This document shows, one piece after another, positions 34,120 to 43,592 of a stretch of 64,000 nucleotides of DNA (the stretch's first letter is position 1; the number at the start of each line of letters is the position of its first letter). The notes beneath the pieces were generated by a model. The model saw only the letters and a program-made list of their open reading frames with translations, was not told the DNA's origin and did no database searches. This DNA is from Pseudomonadales bacterium (GTDB lineage: Bacteria; Pseudomonadota; Gammaproteobacteria; Pseudomonadales; UBA7434): contig JAOIUY010000001.1 in the NCBI GenBank assembly GCA_028223755.1, positions 129,306 to 193,305 on the forward strand, written 5' to 3'. The translations under genes and the position numbers were made by a program.

Positions 34120-34168
34120 ATTTAACATTAAAAATAATAAACCACTCTATTATTAAAGGAACAGCACT

Positions 34169-34561
34169 ATGGATATGATTGTTAAAATTTTATTTGCTAC
34201 TGCAATGCTACCGTTAATCATCAACGTGATTGCTGCTTATTTTCGCAACCAACAGCTTGGTTATATTGACAATAGAAACCCTCGCCAACAAGCAGGCAAA
34301 CTGACCGGTATTGGCTTGCGTTGCTATGCTGCACAACAAAATTCATGGGAGGCGCTTGCGCTTATCTCGGCAGCAGTACTGTGTGCTTTTTTAATGGGCG
34401 CTACAGCGGAACAAATGCTACTGCCCGCGCAGATATTTTTTGCAACACGTATTATTTATATCGCATGCTACCTGGCTAACCTTGCAACATTACGATCCAT
34501 TGTTTGGATTATCGGTTTAGGTGCTTGTATTTCATTATTTCGTCTCAACGGTGCTGGCTAG
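34169..34561 (+). CDS. MAPEG-family membrane protein
   Basis: Four predicted transmembrane helices in 130 residues and the pattern NNRNPRQQ-like (DNRNPRQQAGKL), RCYAAQQNSWEALALISAAV, FFATRIIYIACYLANL place it in the MAPEG (membrane-associated eicosanoid and glutathione metabolism) family. Bacterial members of this kind are of unknown substrate. AAGGA lies 9-10 bases before its ATG. It sits between the DUF971 gene and ubiE, where pseudomonads carry polyhydroxyalkanoate genes. Confidence 0.82.
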   Translation: MDMIVKILFATAMLPLIINVIAAYFRNQQLGYIDNRNPRQQAGKLTGIGLRCYAAQQNSWEALALISAAVLCAFLMGATAEQMLLPAQIFFATRIIYIACYLANLATLRSIVWIIGLGACISLFRLNGAG

Positions 34562-34675
34562 CAAGCTGTTGTCCAGCGCTCGGCACGGGTACAATGTTGT
34601 TGATCAGCGAGCTTACAAAATGCTTACACAGCATGTTTGCAACAGACACTAGCCAATAGAAACAAGGTTTTTAAC

Positions 34676-35461
34676 ATGACAGACAGTCGCTCTACATCCG
34701 AGAACAACACTACTGAATCTCCGGATAAAACGCACTTTGGCTATCGGCAGGTCGATACCGAAGAGAAAGCCAGCCTAGTCGGCGAAGTCTTTACCTCGGT
34801 CGCAAGTCGATACGACATTATGAATGATTTGATGTCTGCCGGCGTGCACCGCCTTTGGAAGCGTTTCACTATCGAAATCTCTGCTGTTCGACCTGGTCAT
34901 CGCGTACTGGATCTTGCTGGCGGTACAGGCGACCTTGCCTCTAAATTTAGCCGCCTCGTTGGCTCTGAGGGTGAAGTCATTCTTTCTGACATCAATGCCT
35001 CAATGTTAAGCACCGGCCGAGACAAACAAACCGATAATGGCAACTGCGGCAATATCCATTATGTGCAAGGTGATGCGCAGTTTCTGCCTTTCGATGATAA
35101 TTACTTTGACTGCATCACTATTGGCTTTGGTTTGCGCAACGTCACCGATAAAGACCTTGCGCTACGCTCCATGTTTAGAGTGCTTAAACCGGGCGGTCGA
35201 TTACTAGTTTTAGAATTCTCAAAGCCGAACAATCCGTTACTATCAAAAATTTACGATACCTATTCATTTAAAATTCTGCCTAAAATTGGCAAGTTAATTG
35301 CGCAGGATGAAGATAGCTATCGCTACCTTGCCGAATCGATTCGTATGCACCCCGATCAAGAAACTTTAAAAGCCATGTTAGAAGATGCAGGCTTTGTCGA
35401 TTGTGAATACCATAATATGACTGGCGGCATCGTAGCGGTACACAAAGGTATTAAACTTTAA
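34676..35461 (+). CDS. ubiE: Ubiquinone/menaquinone biosynthesis C-methyltransferase
   Basis: UbiE methylates the quinone ring with SAM. The UbiE signatures [36 protein letters not shown] and [20 protein letters not shown] are intact, and a C-terminal [12 protein letters not shown] motif is present. The ATG at 34676 with AAGG about nine bases upstream is preferred over the longer frame to 34637. It is first of ubiE-ubiJ-ubiB, all on the plus strand. Confidence 0.96.
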   Translation: MTDSRSTSENNTTESPDKTHFGYRQVDTEEKASLVGEVFTSVASRYDIMNDLMSAGVHRLWKRFTIEISAVRPGHRVLDLAGGTGDLASKFSRLVGSEGEVILSDINASMLSTGRDKQTDNGNCGNIHYVQGDAQFLPFDDNYFDCITIGFGLRNVTDKDLALRSMFRVLKPGGRLLVLEFSKPNNPLLSKIYDTYSFKILPKIGKLIAQDEDSYRYLAESIRMHPDQETLKAMLEDAGFVDCEYHNMTGGIVAVHKGIKL

Positions 35462-35469
35462 GCCTCGAT

Positions 35470-36126
35470 ATGATAGATCCTATGCTCACATCCGCCAGCT
35501 GCGCGGCACTCGAAAAAGCGATTAATGGCAGCTTGTCATTGGATGCAACAACGCAGAATAAACTAGCCGCATACGCTGGGCGCATTATTCGTATTGCCTG
35601 TACCCAATCCAAAAGCAAGTCAGAAGCCAAGTCCGATATCGTTTTTTATCTTCGCATCGACTCAACAATTAGTGTGCTGCAATATTGTGAAGAAAAAGTT
35701 GATGCGGGCATTGAAGGCCCCTCACAAGAATGGTTAGCGCTATTAACCGCTGATGATGCCGCATCTGCACTTATTAATGGCAAACTAAAAATTGAAGGTG
35801 ATAGTCGTTTATTTATGGAATTAAAAACCATTGGTGAACAAATTGATCTTGATTGGGAAGGTTATATCGCTCGCTTTATTGGCGATGTTCCCGCTCATTT
35901 AGTTGGCAAAGCAACTCACAGCTTAATGAGCTTTAGCAAACAGGCACGACAAACCCTACTGCGCACCGTTGATGATTTTTTACATGAAGAAGCGCGGGCA
36001 TTACCAACACGCATAGAATGCGAAAATTTTTATGCACAACTACGTGAATTAGAAATGCAAATTGATCGTATCGAGGCAAAGACTTTGCGTTATAAAAAAC
36101 AATCTGCGGAGCATGATGCATCATGA
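35470..36126 (+). CDS. ubiJ: Ubiquinone biosynthesis accessory factor UbiJ (SCP2 domain)
   Basis: An SCP2-like lipid-binding domain fills the first 110 residues (CAALEKAIN..., [17 protein letters not shown]). A C-terminal coiled coil follows ([20 protein letters not shown]), the architecture of UbiJ. It helps assemble the soluble Ubi complex with UbiK. It sits between ubiE and ubiB, as in most gammaproteobacteria, and its stop overlaps the ubiB ATG by four bases. Confidence 0.92.
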   Translation: MIDPMLTSASCAALEKAINGSLSLDATTQNKLAAYAGRIIRIACTQSKSKSEAKSDIVFYLRIDSTISVLQYCEEKVDAGIEGPSQEWLALLTADDAASALINGKLKIEGDSRLFMELKTIGEQIDLDWEGYIARFIGDVPAHLVGKATHSLMSFSKQARQTLLRTVDDFLHEEARALPTRIECENFYAQLRELEMQIDRIEAKTLRYKKQSAEHDAS

Positions 36127-37721
36127 AACAACTCATGCGCTTGCTGACTATATTACGCGCTGCTATAAAGTATCGTCTCGATTCTTTTATACCGCTATCT
36201 AAACAGCCACTATTTGTTAAATTATTGGTTAAAATCCTCGCGCCTGTTTATGGCCGCAAAGCGAGCAATGATCAATCCGATCGTGGTCTACGATTAAGAT
36301 CGGCGCTGCAAGAATTAGGACCCGTCTTTGTTAAATTTGGTCAGCTGTTATCGACCCGTCGTGACTTACTGCCTACTGACATTGCCGATGAGCTTGCCCT
36401 ACTACAAGATCAAGTACCGGCTTTTGATAACAGCGCATCGGTTGCTATTATCGAAGACGCATTAGGACAACCCGTTAGCAGTGCATTTGCCGAGTTTAGC
36501 GAAGAGCCTCTCGCCTCTGCATCAGTAGCACAAGTTCACGCGGCTAAATTACATGACGGCCTCGATGTCGTTGTTAAGGTCATTCGCCCCGGTATAGAAA
36601 ACGTTATCGCCAAAGATATTCGTTTACTGTTTTTAATAGCACGGTTAGTAGAACGATTTTCACAAGACGGTCGACGTTTACGCCTCACTGAAGTCGTTAG
36701 CGATTATGAACATACTATTTTTGATGAACTCGACCTTAAACGAGAAGCAGCGAATTGCTCGCAACTAAAACGCAATTTTGAACAAAGCGATAAATTACGC
36801 AGTCTGTTATTTATTCCTGCCATTGTTTGGGAACTTAGCGGCCCCAACATTATGGTAATGGAACGTATTTACGGCATACCTATTTCTGATGTCGACACGT
36901 TAAATAAGAAAAACATTAATTTAAAAGCTTTGTCAGAAAGTGGCGTCGAAATATTTTTTACCCAAGTTTTCGAGCACAACTTTTTCCATGCTGATATGCA
37001 TCCGGGAAATATATTTGTTGACCCTAGCCGCTCTGAGAATCCCCGTTATATGGGTATTGATTGTGCGATTATGGGTTCATTATCCGACTTTGATCGCTAC
37101 TATTTAGCTCGCAACTTACTCGCTGTGTTTAATCGTGACTACGCCTTAGTCGCAAGATTACATGTCGAATCAGGCTGGGTGCCTGCTGGCACCAATGTGC
37201 AATCGTTTGAGGGTATGATCCGCAGCGCCTGCGAACCGATTTTTGAAAAGCCGTTATCTGAAATATCTTTCGGCACCTTGCTTATTTATCTCTTCCAAGT
37301 GGCTCGTCGCTTTGGCATGGAGGTACAGCCCTCACTAGTACTTCTCCAAAAAACCTTACTCAACATTGAAGGCCTAGGTAGACAGCTCTATCCCGATTTA
37401 GATTTATGGCAAACCGCTCACCCATTCCTAGAAAACTGGATGGCTGAACGCTACTCACCCAAACGACTATTAAGTGAGTTGAAGTATCAATCACCAGCGC
37501 TGTTAGAGGCCTTACCCGCTCTGCCCGATTTATTACTTCGACAATTGCACCAATTGAATGGCACCGCCACCTCTGGATCCGAGGCCAGCAACAACGCCAC
37601 AGCTCACCTGCAAAGCCGAATTGATCAATTAGAGCGTACATTTAAACGCCAGCGAACTTTCCGTACTACTATTGTCATTCTTGCTCTACTATCAACAACT
37701 GTCTATTTAGCGTTAAACTAA
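36123..37721 (+). CDS. ubiB: Ubiquinone biosynthesis atypical kinase/ATPase UbiB
   Basis: UbiB is a membrane-anchored protein-kinase-like ATPase needed for ubiquinone synthesis. The KxGQ motif lies in [20 protein letters not shown], the nucleotide-loop in [12 protein letters not shown] and the Mg-binding motif in [12 protein letters not shown]. Two C-terminal transmembrane helices are expected; the last is [19 protein letters not shown]. Length 532 is normal. It overlaps ubiJ by four bases. Confidence 0.96.
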   Translation: MKQLMRLLTILRAAIKYRLDSFIPLSKQPLFVKLLVKILAPVYGRKASNDQSDRGLRLRSALQELGPVFVKFGQLLSTRRDLLPTDIADELALLQDQVPAFDNSASVAIIEDALGQPVSSAFAEFSEEPLASASVAQVHAAKLHDGLDVVVKVIRPGIENVIAKDIRLLFLIARLVERFSQDGRRLRLTEVVSDYEHTIFDELDLKREAANCSQLKRNFEQSDKLRSLLFIPAIVWELSGPNIMVMERIYGIPISDVDTLNKKNINLKALSESGVEIFFTQVFEHNFFHADMHPGNIFVDPSRSENPRYMGIDCAIMGSLSDFDRYYLARNLLAVFNRDYALVARLHVESGWVPAGTNVQSFEGMIRSACEPIFEKPLSEISFGTLLIYLFQVARRFGMEVQPSLVLLQKTLLNIEGLGRQLYPDLDLWQTAHPFLENWMAERYSPKRLLSELKYQSPALLEALPALPDLLLRQLHQLNGTATSGSEASNNATAHLQSRIDQLERTFKRQRTFRTTIVILALLSTTVYLALN

Positions 37722-37765
37722 CGATACGGACTGATTAACTCTCACTGATTTGAAAACACATCGCC

Positions 37766-38161
37766 ATGACTGATCAAAATAATGCATTGTTAGACTCTAT
37801 TGAATGGAATAGTCAGGGACTAATCCCTGTTATCACCCAAGATGCCGTCAGTAAAAGAGTACTGATGCTGGCATGGATAAACCGCGATGCGCTGACCGCC
37901 ACCATTGAAAAACGCGAAGCCGTTTACTGGTCACGCTCACGGCAGCGACTATGGCATAAGGGCGAGTCCTCGGGGCATATCCAAAAAATTATTGATATGC
38001 GACTCGATTGCGATGGCGACACATTACTATTCTTAGTCGACCAAATTGGCGGCATTGCTTGTCATACGGGTCGTGAGAGCTGTATGTATCAGCAATATTC
38101 GCATGACGAAGGCTGGGTGACTGTTGAAGCACCTATTAAAAACCCAGAAGATATTTATTAA
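37766..38161 (+). CDS. hisI: Phosphoribosyl-AMP cyclohydrolase
   Basis: HisI opens the purine ring of PR-AMP in histidine synthesis. The RSRQRLWHKGESSGH motif, the Mg-binding DCDGD and the zinc site CHTGRESC are all present. Length 131 matches the stand-alone enzyme. It precedes hisE, with which it is fused in enterics; here, as in pseudomonads, they are separate genes. Confidence 0.96.
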   Translation: MTDQNNALLDSIEWNSQGLIPVITQDAVSKRVLMLAWINRDALTATIEKREAVYWSRSRQRLWHKGESSGHIQKIIDMRLDCDGDTLLFLVDQIGGIACHTGRESCMYQQYSHDEGWVTVEAPIKNPEDIY

Positions 38162-38205
38162 ATATTTTCTCACTTATTGTTATCAATTGATAATCGAGCA
38201 ATAAA

Positions 38206-38559
38206 ATGTCCGACACATTAAAACAACTCACCGACCTACTTGAGCAACGCAAAGACGCTGCCGCTGACTCCTCTTATGTAGCACAACTGCATGCAGAGGG
38301 TATCAATAAAATTCTCGAGAAAGTCGGCGAAGAATCAACAGAAACGATTATCGCAGCAAAAGATTATGCACTAGCAAAACAATCCGCTGAATCAAACACC
38401 GATCAGCAAAAAGCAGCGTTAATCAGTGAGACCGCAGATCTATGGTTTCATACGCTAGTCATGCTCTCACATTTAGATAGTAATGCTGACGACGTCATTT
38501 CAGAACTCGGTCGACGTTTCGGCGTTTCAGGTCTCGATGAAAAAGCAGCACGCAAATAA
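38206..38559 (+). CDS. hisE: Phosphoribosyl-ATP pyrophosphatase
   Basis: HisE cleaves PR-ATP to PR-AMP. The MazG-like helical fold is marked by [15 protein letters not shown] and [18 protein letters not shown], which carry the Glu and Asp metal ligands. Length 117 is typical. It lies 44 bases after hisI and leads into tatABC. Confidence 0.95.
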   Translation: MSDTLKQLTDLLEQRKDAAADSSYVAQLHAEGINKILEKVGEESTETIIAAKDYALAKQSAESNTDQQKAALISETADLWFHTLVMLSHLDSNADDVISELGRRFGVSGLDEKAARK

Positions 38560-38609
38560 TGTTAATCGTCAGAATTGTTAGCATTTAATTAAATTGATAG
38601 GAGAACATC

Positions 38610-38846
38610 ATGGGCTTTGGCGGTATTAGCATTTGGCAATTATTGATTATATTAGCAATCGTAATTATGATTTTTGGGACTAAACGTCTTAAAAATATTG
38701 GCGGTGATCTCGGCGGTGCCATTAAAGGCTTTAAAAAATCCATGGCTGATGATGAGCCAACTAAAGAGTTGGATGAGCAAGAAGAAACAGCACAAGACAA
38801 CAAAGATCAATACAAAGACCAACACAAAGACCAACACAAAGACTAA
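38610..38846 (+). CDS. tatA: Sec-independent protein translocase TatA
   Basis: One N-terminal transmembrane helix ([19 protein letters not shown]) followed by the amphipathic helix with the [21 protein letters not shown] motif defines TatA. It forms the size-adaptable pore for folded proteins. The C-terminal tail is an acidic, repetitive KDQ(Y/H) tract made by a 12-base tandem repeat. TAGGAG lies 7-8 bases before the ATG. First gene of tatABC. Confidence 0.95.
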   Translation: MGFGGISIWQLLIILAIVIMIFGTKRLKNIGGDLGGAIKGFKKSMADDEPTKELDEQEETAQDNKDQYKDQHKDQHKD

Positions 38847-38848
38847 TA
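38801..38848 (+). repeat. 12-bp tandem repeat at the 3' end of tatA (four copies)
   Basis: Four head-to-tail copies of CAAAGAYCAAYA start at 38801, 38813, 38825 and 38837. Copies 2 and 3 are identical; copies 1 and 4 differ at one or two positions. The unit is a multiple of three and encodes K-D-Q-Y/H. The last copy contains the tatA stop codon, so copy number changes would alter tail length without a frameshift. Confidence 0.85.
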
Positions 38849-38849
38849 G

Positions 38850-39158
38850 ATGGATATTGGTATACAAGAAATTTTACTGATTAGCGTTCTTGCGCTTATC
38901 GTATTAGGACCTGAACGACTACCATCGACGGTCAAAACAATTGCTCTGTGGCTAGGAAAAATTAAACGCAGCTTTAATAGCATCAAAGCGGATATTGAGC
39001 GTGAGATTAATGCCGATGAAATTCGCGAGCAAATTCATAATGAAAACATACTGCACGAACTTGGCGAACCCATAGAGCAGCTAAAACAAACTGCAAACGA
39101 GTTTGAAAAATCGATCAATACGCCGGTAGATGATAATCAACCGTCTGAAAAGCATTAA
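38850..39158 (+). CDS. tatB: Sec-independent protein translocase TatB
   Basis: TatB has the N-terminal helix [20 protein letters not shown] with the conserved Glu and the LGPERLP hinge, then an amphipathic helix and a charged coiled tail. With TatC it forms the receptor for twin-arginine signal peptides. It starts three bases after the tatA stop, so translation is coupled. At 102 residues it is shorter than the E. coli protein. Confidence 0.95.
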   Translation: MDIGIQEILLISVLALIVLGPERLPSTVKTIALWLGKIKRSFNSIKADIEREINADEIREQIHNENILHELGEPIEQLKQTANEFEKSINTPVDDNQPSEKH

Positions 39159-39174
39159 AGAAAACGGCTGCCGC

Positions 39175-39927
39175 ATGTCTACTTCCTCGACACCAGAAAA
39201 TAAAGCACACACGGATAAACAACAGCCACTGGTTGAGCATCTCCTCGAGCTGCGTACATGCCTACTTAAAAGCATTAGCGCAGTTGCCATCGTCTTTTTA
39301 TCATTAGTTTTTTTCTCTAACGATATTTATACTTTTTTCGCACTGCCTATTCAGGCTCTGCTGCCCGAAGGCTCAAGTATGATTGCAACCGATGTTGCAT
39401 CACCCTTTTTTGCGCCTTTTAAGCTTACTATTATCTTATCTTTTTTTGTTGCCATACCTTATGTGCTTTATCAATTATGGGCTTTTATCGCGCCGGGCAT
39501 GTATAGCAATGAAAAGAATTTAGCGATACCGCTATTTGTTAGTAGTGTGTTGCTATTTTATTTAGGTATAGCGTTTTCTTATTATGTGGTGTTTCCCATT
39601 GTATTTGGTTTTTTTACTGCGATAGCCCCAACGGGCATTGCCGTAACACCTGATATCAATAGCTATTTATCTTTTATTCTAAAGTTATTTTTTGCTTTTG
39701 GTTTAGCATTTGAAATACCGATTGCAACGTTTATCTTAATTAAAGCGGGTGTTACAACAAGACAGGCATTAGCCGCTAAGCGCCCCTACATTGTTGTAGT
39801 TTGTTTTATTTTCGGCATGCTACTAACGCCGCCTGACGTTATATCTCAGTCATTACTGGCGATTCCCGCATGGTTATTATTTGAGTTAGGTCTTCTAATG
39901 AGTCGGTTAGTTGAAAAAAATAACTAA
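39175..39927 (+). CDS. tatC: Sec-independent protein translocase TatC
   Basis: Six transmembrane helices and the conserved N-terminal HLLELRTCLLK, the periplasmic FALPIQALLPEG segment and the APFKLTIILSFFVAIPYVLYQLW region identify TatC, the core receptor subunit. The ATG at 39175 lies 16 bases after tatB; a longer frame to 39130 would overlap tatB and is not supported. Confidence 0.95.
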   Translation: MSTSSTPENKAHTDKQQPLVEHLLELRTCLLKSISAVAIVFLSLVFFSNDIYTFFALPIQALLPEGSSMIATDVASPFFAPFKLTIILSFFVAIPYVLYQLWAFIAPGMYSNEKNLAIPLFVSSVLLFYLGIAFSYYVVFPIVFGFFTAIAPTGIAVTPDINSYLSFILKLFFAFGLAFEIPIATFILIKAGVTTRQALAAKRPYIVVVCFIFGMLLTPPDVISQSLLAIPAWLLFELGLLMSRLVEKNN

Positions 39928-39934
39928 CCCATTT

Positions 39935-41668
39935 TTAAACTAGAAGCTTCAATTTTCTTCTTATCAAAACAGTAGCAAACAATATAAGCCCTAGTGGATC
40001 AATAGCACCACCGCCGCCATTACTTGACTGGCTTGTATTTGTCGCTTCTGGCTCATCATCATTTGGAGCCTCTGCAGAATTTGGCTGTCCAAATGAATGC
40101 AGAGTGACATTCAAAGTATTATTTTCTGGTATAACATCCGTTACATCAGCCGTTGTCGTACCGATTGAATGCTGCAACGTTAATTCAACGGCACTTTGAT
40201 TGGCACTAGCGGTAACTGTTAATTCAAAACCATTCGTAGGATTATTAATGACGCAGTTATAACTACTCAAGGTGGTCGAACAATTACCGCCCTCAACAAC
40301 TGCATTAATCAACTGCCCTGCCGAAGTATCCACAAGCACACCAGCAATAGTCACCACGCCGATAGGTATATATCCATCATCCGCATTAATGCTATAGACC
40401 AAATCAAAAGGTGTATCGCTATTAGGACTCACAGGGTTATCAAGGCTCGCTGTTAATCCAAGATCAATTGGAAAGCTGAAGCATAAACTCGACAGATCGG
40501 CTGAGACACTTTGGTTAATAGTATCGATTGAACATGAGGAAAAGCCAGTAAATCCCGAGGCTTGAAAGCCAAGACTCGCTGACATCACATTGCGATTTTC
40601 TGGGCAACCATTGGTAGCGACTGAATCATGCTCGGCACCAAGGTTATGGCCAATTTCATGCGCCATCACTAAGCTCACCAATGAGGTATCTCCGGCATCA
40701 GTTATTCCCGTGTTAAGACCAAAACTTTGGCAAACTTGATCAAGATAAGCAATACCCACCACATTGTCATCAACACCAGAAAAATCACGCCCAGTAACTA
40801 AGTGAAAAATTGATCGTGACTGTCGTAAAAAACTTAACTGATTAGAGCCACGTAATATTCTTAAACGATCCAGTAAATCGTTAGGGTCATCACTACTACC
40901 GATTAAACTGTCTTGTGCCGAATTCAGCATGGTTAAACTGATACGACTAAATTGATAGTTCAAACCATTTTGAAAAAATAATTCCATTTCATTGAGTTCA
41001 CGTAATGCGCGCTGCATAGGCGCCTCATTACTGGGTAAATTTTGATAACTTAAATCATAGGCCAACTCAATTTCAGGCAGCAGGCAAACACCATTTATTT
41101 GATTAGCGCAAACATCTGACAAAGTGGCCGAGGCGATCGTAAAGTAACTGCTGTTAATCTGACTGTTATTGGTATCTGTATATAATGCTGATTGAGTATT
41201 TGACGTATGAGTTAATGAGTGGGAGTCATTGATTGTGCCTGAGGCGCACGTCTTTCCGCTTTTCTCATTATCTGCTTGGTAAGTATGCAAGCCTCCCGAA
41301 CGGCTTGCCATTGGATTCTGTTCAGCATCAACAATATAGAGCTCCTCCTCTACCAATAGAATTCCTTGCCAGCGATTATTACTAAAGGAAGCTCTGACGC
41401 TACTATTAGGGTAGCCTGATAAGTGGCCTTTATAATGATGCTGCTCTGATTCGTCTAATGGCGTACTGATTTTTTCGAGCAACTGATTATTTTTATCAAG
41501 CCTTGCCAATAATGAAAAACCATTGACATTAAAAGAGAGAGATAAGGCATCATCTGATTCTAAGTTTTTTGCATACAGAGAATTTGCACCTGAACTCATC
41601 AGCGCAATAAAAATAAAAGACCAAAAAAGGCGAGGAAAAAATGGCACACTGCAACCGAATTGACACAT
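39935..41668 (-). CDS. Secreted zinc metalloprotease with GlyGly-CTERM sorting tail
   Basis: A signal peptide (LFWSFIFIALMSSGANSLYA) is followed by a propeptide-like region and a reprolysin-type (M12B/M72-like) catalytic domain. The zinc site is H337-E-x-x-H341-x5-H347 (AHEIGHNLGAEHD) with a Met-turn (NRNVMSASLG) downstream. A Cys-rich segment and an Ig-like beta domain (TASLDNPVSPNSDTPFDLVY) come next. The C-terminus is GGGGAIDPLGLILFATVLIRRK: glycines, a hydrophobic helix and a basic cluster, the GlyGly-CTERM pattern cut by rhombosortase and exported by type II secretion. The AAGGAA Shine-Dalgarno lies in the loop of a hairpin. It converges with tatC, with 7 bases between. Confidence 0.85.
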   Translation of the reverse strand: MCQFGCSVPFFPRLFWSFIFIALMSSGANSLYAKNLESDDALSLSFNVNGFSLLARLDKNNQLLEKISTPLDESEQHHYKGHLSGYPNSSVRASFSNNRWQGILLVEEELYIVDAEQNPMASRSGGLHTYQADNEKSGKTCASGTINDSHSLTHTSNTQSALYTDTNNSQINSSYFTIASATLSDVCANQINGVCLLPEIELAYDLSYQNLPSNEAPMQRALRELNEMELFFQNGLNYQFSRISLTMLNSAQDSLIGSSDDPNDLLDRLRILRGSNQLSFLRQSRSIFHLVTGRDFSGVDDNVVGIAYLDQVCQSFGLNTGITDAGDTSLVSLVMAHEIGHNLGAEHDSVATNGCPENRNVMSASLGFQASGFTGFSSCSIDTINQSVSADLSSLCFSFPIDLGLTASLDNPVSPNSDTPFDLVYSINADDGYIPIGVVTIAGVLVDTSAGQLINAVVEGGNCSTTLSSYNCVINNPTNGFELTVTASANQSAVELTLQHSIGTTTADVTDVIPENNTLNVTLHSFGQPNSAEAPNDDEPEATNTSQSSNGGGGAIDPLGLILFATVLIRRKLKLLV

Positions 41669-41670
41669 AA

Positions 41671-41692
41671 AGATAAGATTCCTTTCTTATCT
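41671..41692 (-). promoter_or_regulatory. Hairpin holding the protease ribosome-binding site in its loop
   Basis: AGATAAGA at 41671-41678 and TCTTATCT at 41685-41692 pair perfectly (8 bp) around a six-base loop. On the minus strand the loop is AAGGAA, the Shine-Dalgarno of the protease gene, and the ATG starts only two bases after the stem. The structure is seen directly; an effect on translation is inference. Confidence 0.5.
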
Positions 41693-41887
41693 AGAGTAGA
41701 CAATTATTGCCAGCTAGCGGCACTCACCGTCAATCATTAATTAATAATTGTGATGCAATAGACTTTTTTTACTTTTAGAGCATCAATAAATTGCAATTTT
41801 TATTTAACAAAAAGCACCCGTTGTTTTTTGAAAAAATTACCGGTATTGTAAAGATAAAATTTAATAACATGAGAATAGTGTTTTATT

Positions 41888-42538
41888 ATGCCCCTTAATG
41901 TCATAGATAATGCCATCGACAATACCATCGACCTACCCATTAACATCAATACCATTAAAGGTTTTCTTGCCGAAGATGAAGGGCAAGCTTTATTTCAAGC
42001 CGCAAGGGATACAGCACATCTTGGTGCCAGCCTTGAAGTCGGAAGTTATTGTGGCAAGTCTACGGTCTACCTTGCTACTGCTGCTAAAATCAAGAACAAC
42101 ATTGTCTATGCTATTGATCATCATCGTGGCTCTGAAGAACATCAATTAGGCGAGGAGTATCACGATAACAAACTCTTTGATCCGCAAGCACAATTAATGG
42201 ATACCTTTAAAGCGTTTCGAAAAACAATGCGAGACGCGCAGCTTGAAGATACTGTTGTGCCCATTGTTGCTTCGTCACAACTCGCATCTCGCAACTGGTC
42301 AACGCCATTAGGTATGGTTTTTATTGATGGCGGACACAGTATGGACGCGGCAATGACAGACTATCGCGCATGGGCAGGCCATATCGCTGTGGGCGGCATA
42401 TTAGCTATTCATGATATTTTCCCTGACCCTAAAGATGGCGGCCAAGCACCCTATACGATTTGGAAGCTCGCTAAAGCATCAGGGTTATTCGAGGAGTTAC
42501 CAACGGTGAATACATTGGGATTATTTAAACGAATTTGA
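41888..42538 (+). CDS. Class I SAM-dependent methyltransferase (Methyltransf_24-like)
   Basis: Motif I is LEVGSYCGKSTVYLA, the acidic ribose-binding loop is YAIDHHRGSEEHQLG and VFIDGGHSMDAAMTDYRAW carries the metal/catalytic aspartate and histidine seen in the macrocin-O-methyltransferase or cephalosporin-hydroxylase-like group. These are O-methyltransferases of sugars or small molecules. Its 3' end overlaps the convergent alpha-barrel gene by 14 bases, and with the next three genes it forms a cassette. Substrate unknown. No strong Shine-Dalgarno is seen. Confidence 0.8.
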   Translation: MPLNVIDNAIDNTIDLPININTIKGFLAEDEGQALFQAARDTAHLGASLEVGSYCGKSTVYLATAAKIKNNIVYAIDHHRGSEEHQLGEEYHDNKLFDPQAQLMDTFKAFRKTMRDAQLEDTVVPIVASSQLASRNWSTPLGMVFIDGGHSMDAAMTDYRAWAGHIAVGGILAIHDIFPDPKDGGQAPYTIWKLAKASGLFEELPTVNTLGLFKRI

Positions 42539-43592
42539 ATGCTTCGCTTGTATTGCACTCTAACAAATTAACTGAGGTAAACAATTTTGCCGCAGCGGTA
42601 TGTTCAGTTAATGCATCAGCGGCTAATAAAATTGCTCCTGCTGTCCATGTCGGTTTTTCATCCGGCCATAAAACATCTTGAACAAATTGATAACCCGTCC
42701 AGTATGAACCATCTTCCAGTTGCCACTGATGCAGCCAACTATAAAGTTCAGCAGCACGAGCATGATCACCAGCGGCCAATAGCGCCATTGTTAATTCGCA
42801 TGATTCGGCGACGGTAACCCAAGGCTCTTCGACAACACAACGACAGCCAAGATCTTTTTCTACAAAGTCATCCCAGCGTAATTGCAAATGTGCAGACGCT
42901 TGTGATTTTGGTATAACGCCAGTCAACACCGGATAAAACCAATCCATTGAATAGCGCGACTTACTCTCCCATGTCCGATCAAAACGCTGCGGCTTATTAA
43001 GTAGAGCATCGCCGAGCTTTTCTCGCGCTAACAGCCATTCAGGACGCGCTTGATTAACTGTCACCGAGATATTGTGCGCACACTCAAGACTTTTATAAAT
43101 TGAACTACAGCCGGTAATCAAGGCATCACATTTCGATGCGTTATTCGCATCGACCGCCCAATTGATATCGCCCTCTTCCTGCTGTTGAGCAATCACAAAA
43201 CCAATGGCCGCATCAACTACCGGCCAAAAGCGCGCTAAAAAATTTTGATCCTGACTTATTAAATAGTGATGCCAAACACCCGTGGCAATATAGGCAACGA
43301 AATTGGTTTCACGTCGATCCTTCTTCTCAACGATATTATCTTTATAAGCCGCCCACCAACTACCATCTTCTAACTGTTGATCTGCCAACCATTGATAAGC
43401 ACGTTCTGCGTTAACAAAATCACCATGAATACTTAAACCCATTGCCGACTCCACATGATCCCAAGGATCACAATGCCCGCCTTCAAACCATGGAATAGCA
43501 CCACTGGGTTTCTGGATTCGCTGAATAAACTCTACCGTTGGTAAAAAAAATGCTTCAGGGTAAAGCCCTTTCGATAAATATAACCCACTCAT
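42525..43592 (-). CDS. Prenyltransferase/squalene-cyclase-like alpha/alpha-barrel protein of unknown function
   Basis: About 355 residues contain repeated units of the QxxDGSWW kind: QLEDGSWWAAY, QLEDGSYWTGY, a related IQKPSGAIPWF at the start, and an aspartate-rich HCDPWDHVESAMGL. These resemble the QW/prenyltransferase repeats of alpha/alpha6 barrels (squalene cyclases, protein prenyltransferases, glycoside hydrolases). No DxDD cyclase motif is seen. The repeats fit a sugar- or isoprenoid-binding barrel, but no activity can be assigned. A GGGGAGG Shine-Dalgarno lies eight bases before the ATG, which overlaps the preceding methyltransferase stop by one base (TGATG). Coupled translation is likely. 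Confidence 0.65.
   Translation of the reverse strand: MSGLYLSKGLYPEAFFLPTVEFIQRIQKPSGAIPWFEGGHCDPWDHVESAMGLSIHGDFVNAERAYQWLADQQLEDGSWWAAYKDNIVEKKDRRETNFVAYIATGVWHHYLISQDQNFLARFWPVVDAAIGFVIAQQQEEGDINWAVDANNASKCDALITGCSSIYKSLECAHNISVTVNQARPEWLLAREKLGDALLNKPQRFDRTWESKSRYSMDWFYPVLTGVIPKSQASAHLQLRWDDFVEKDLGCRCVVEEPWVTVAESCELTMALLAAGDHARAAELYSWLHQWQLEDGSYWTGYQFVQDVLWPDEKPTWTAGAILLAADALTEHTAAAKLFTSVNLLECNTSEAFKFV

Noticed and set aside
34637..34675. Extended N-terminus of ubiE
   Set aside because: ATG 34676 has a good Shine-Dalgarno and the extension has no family match.
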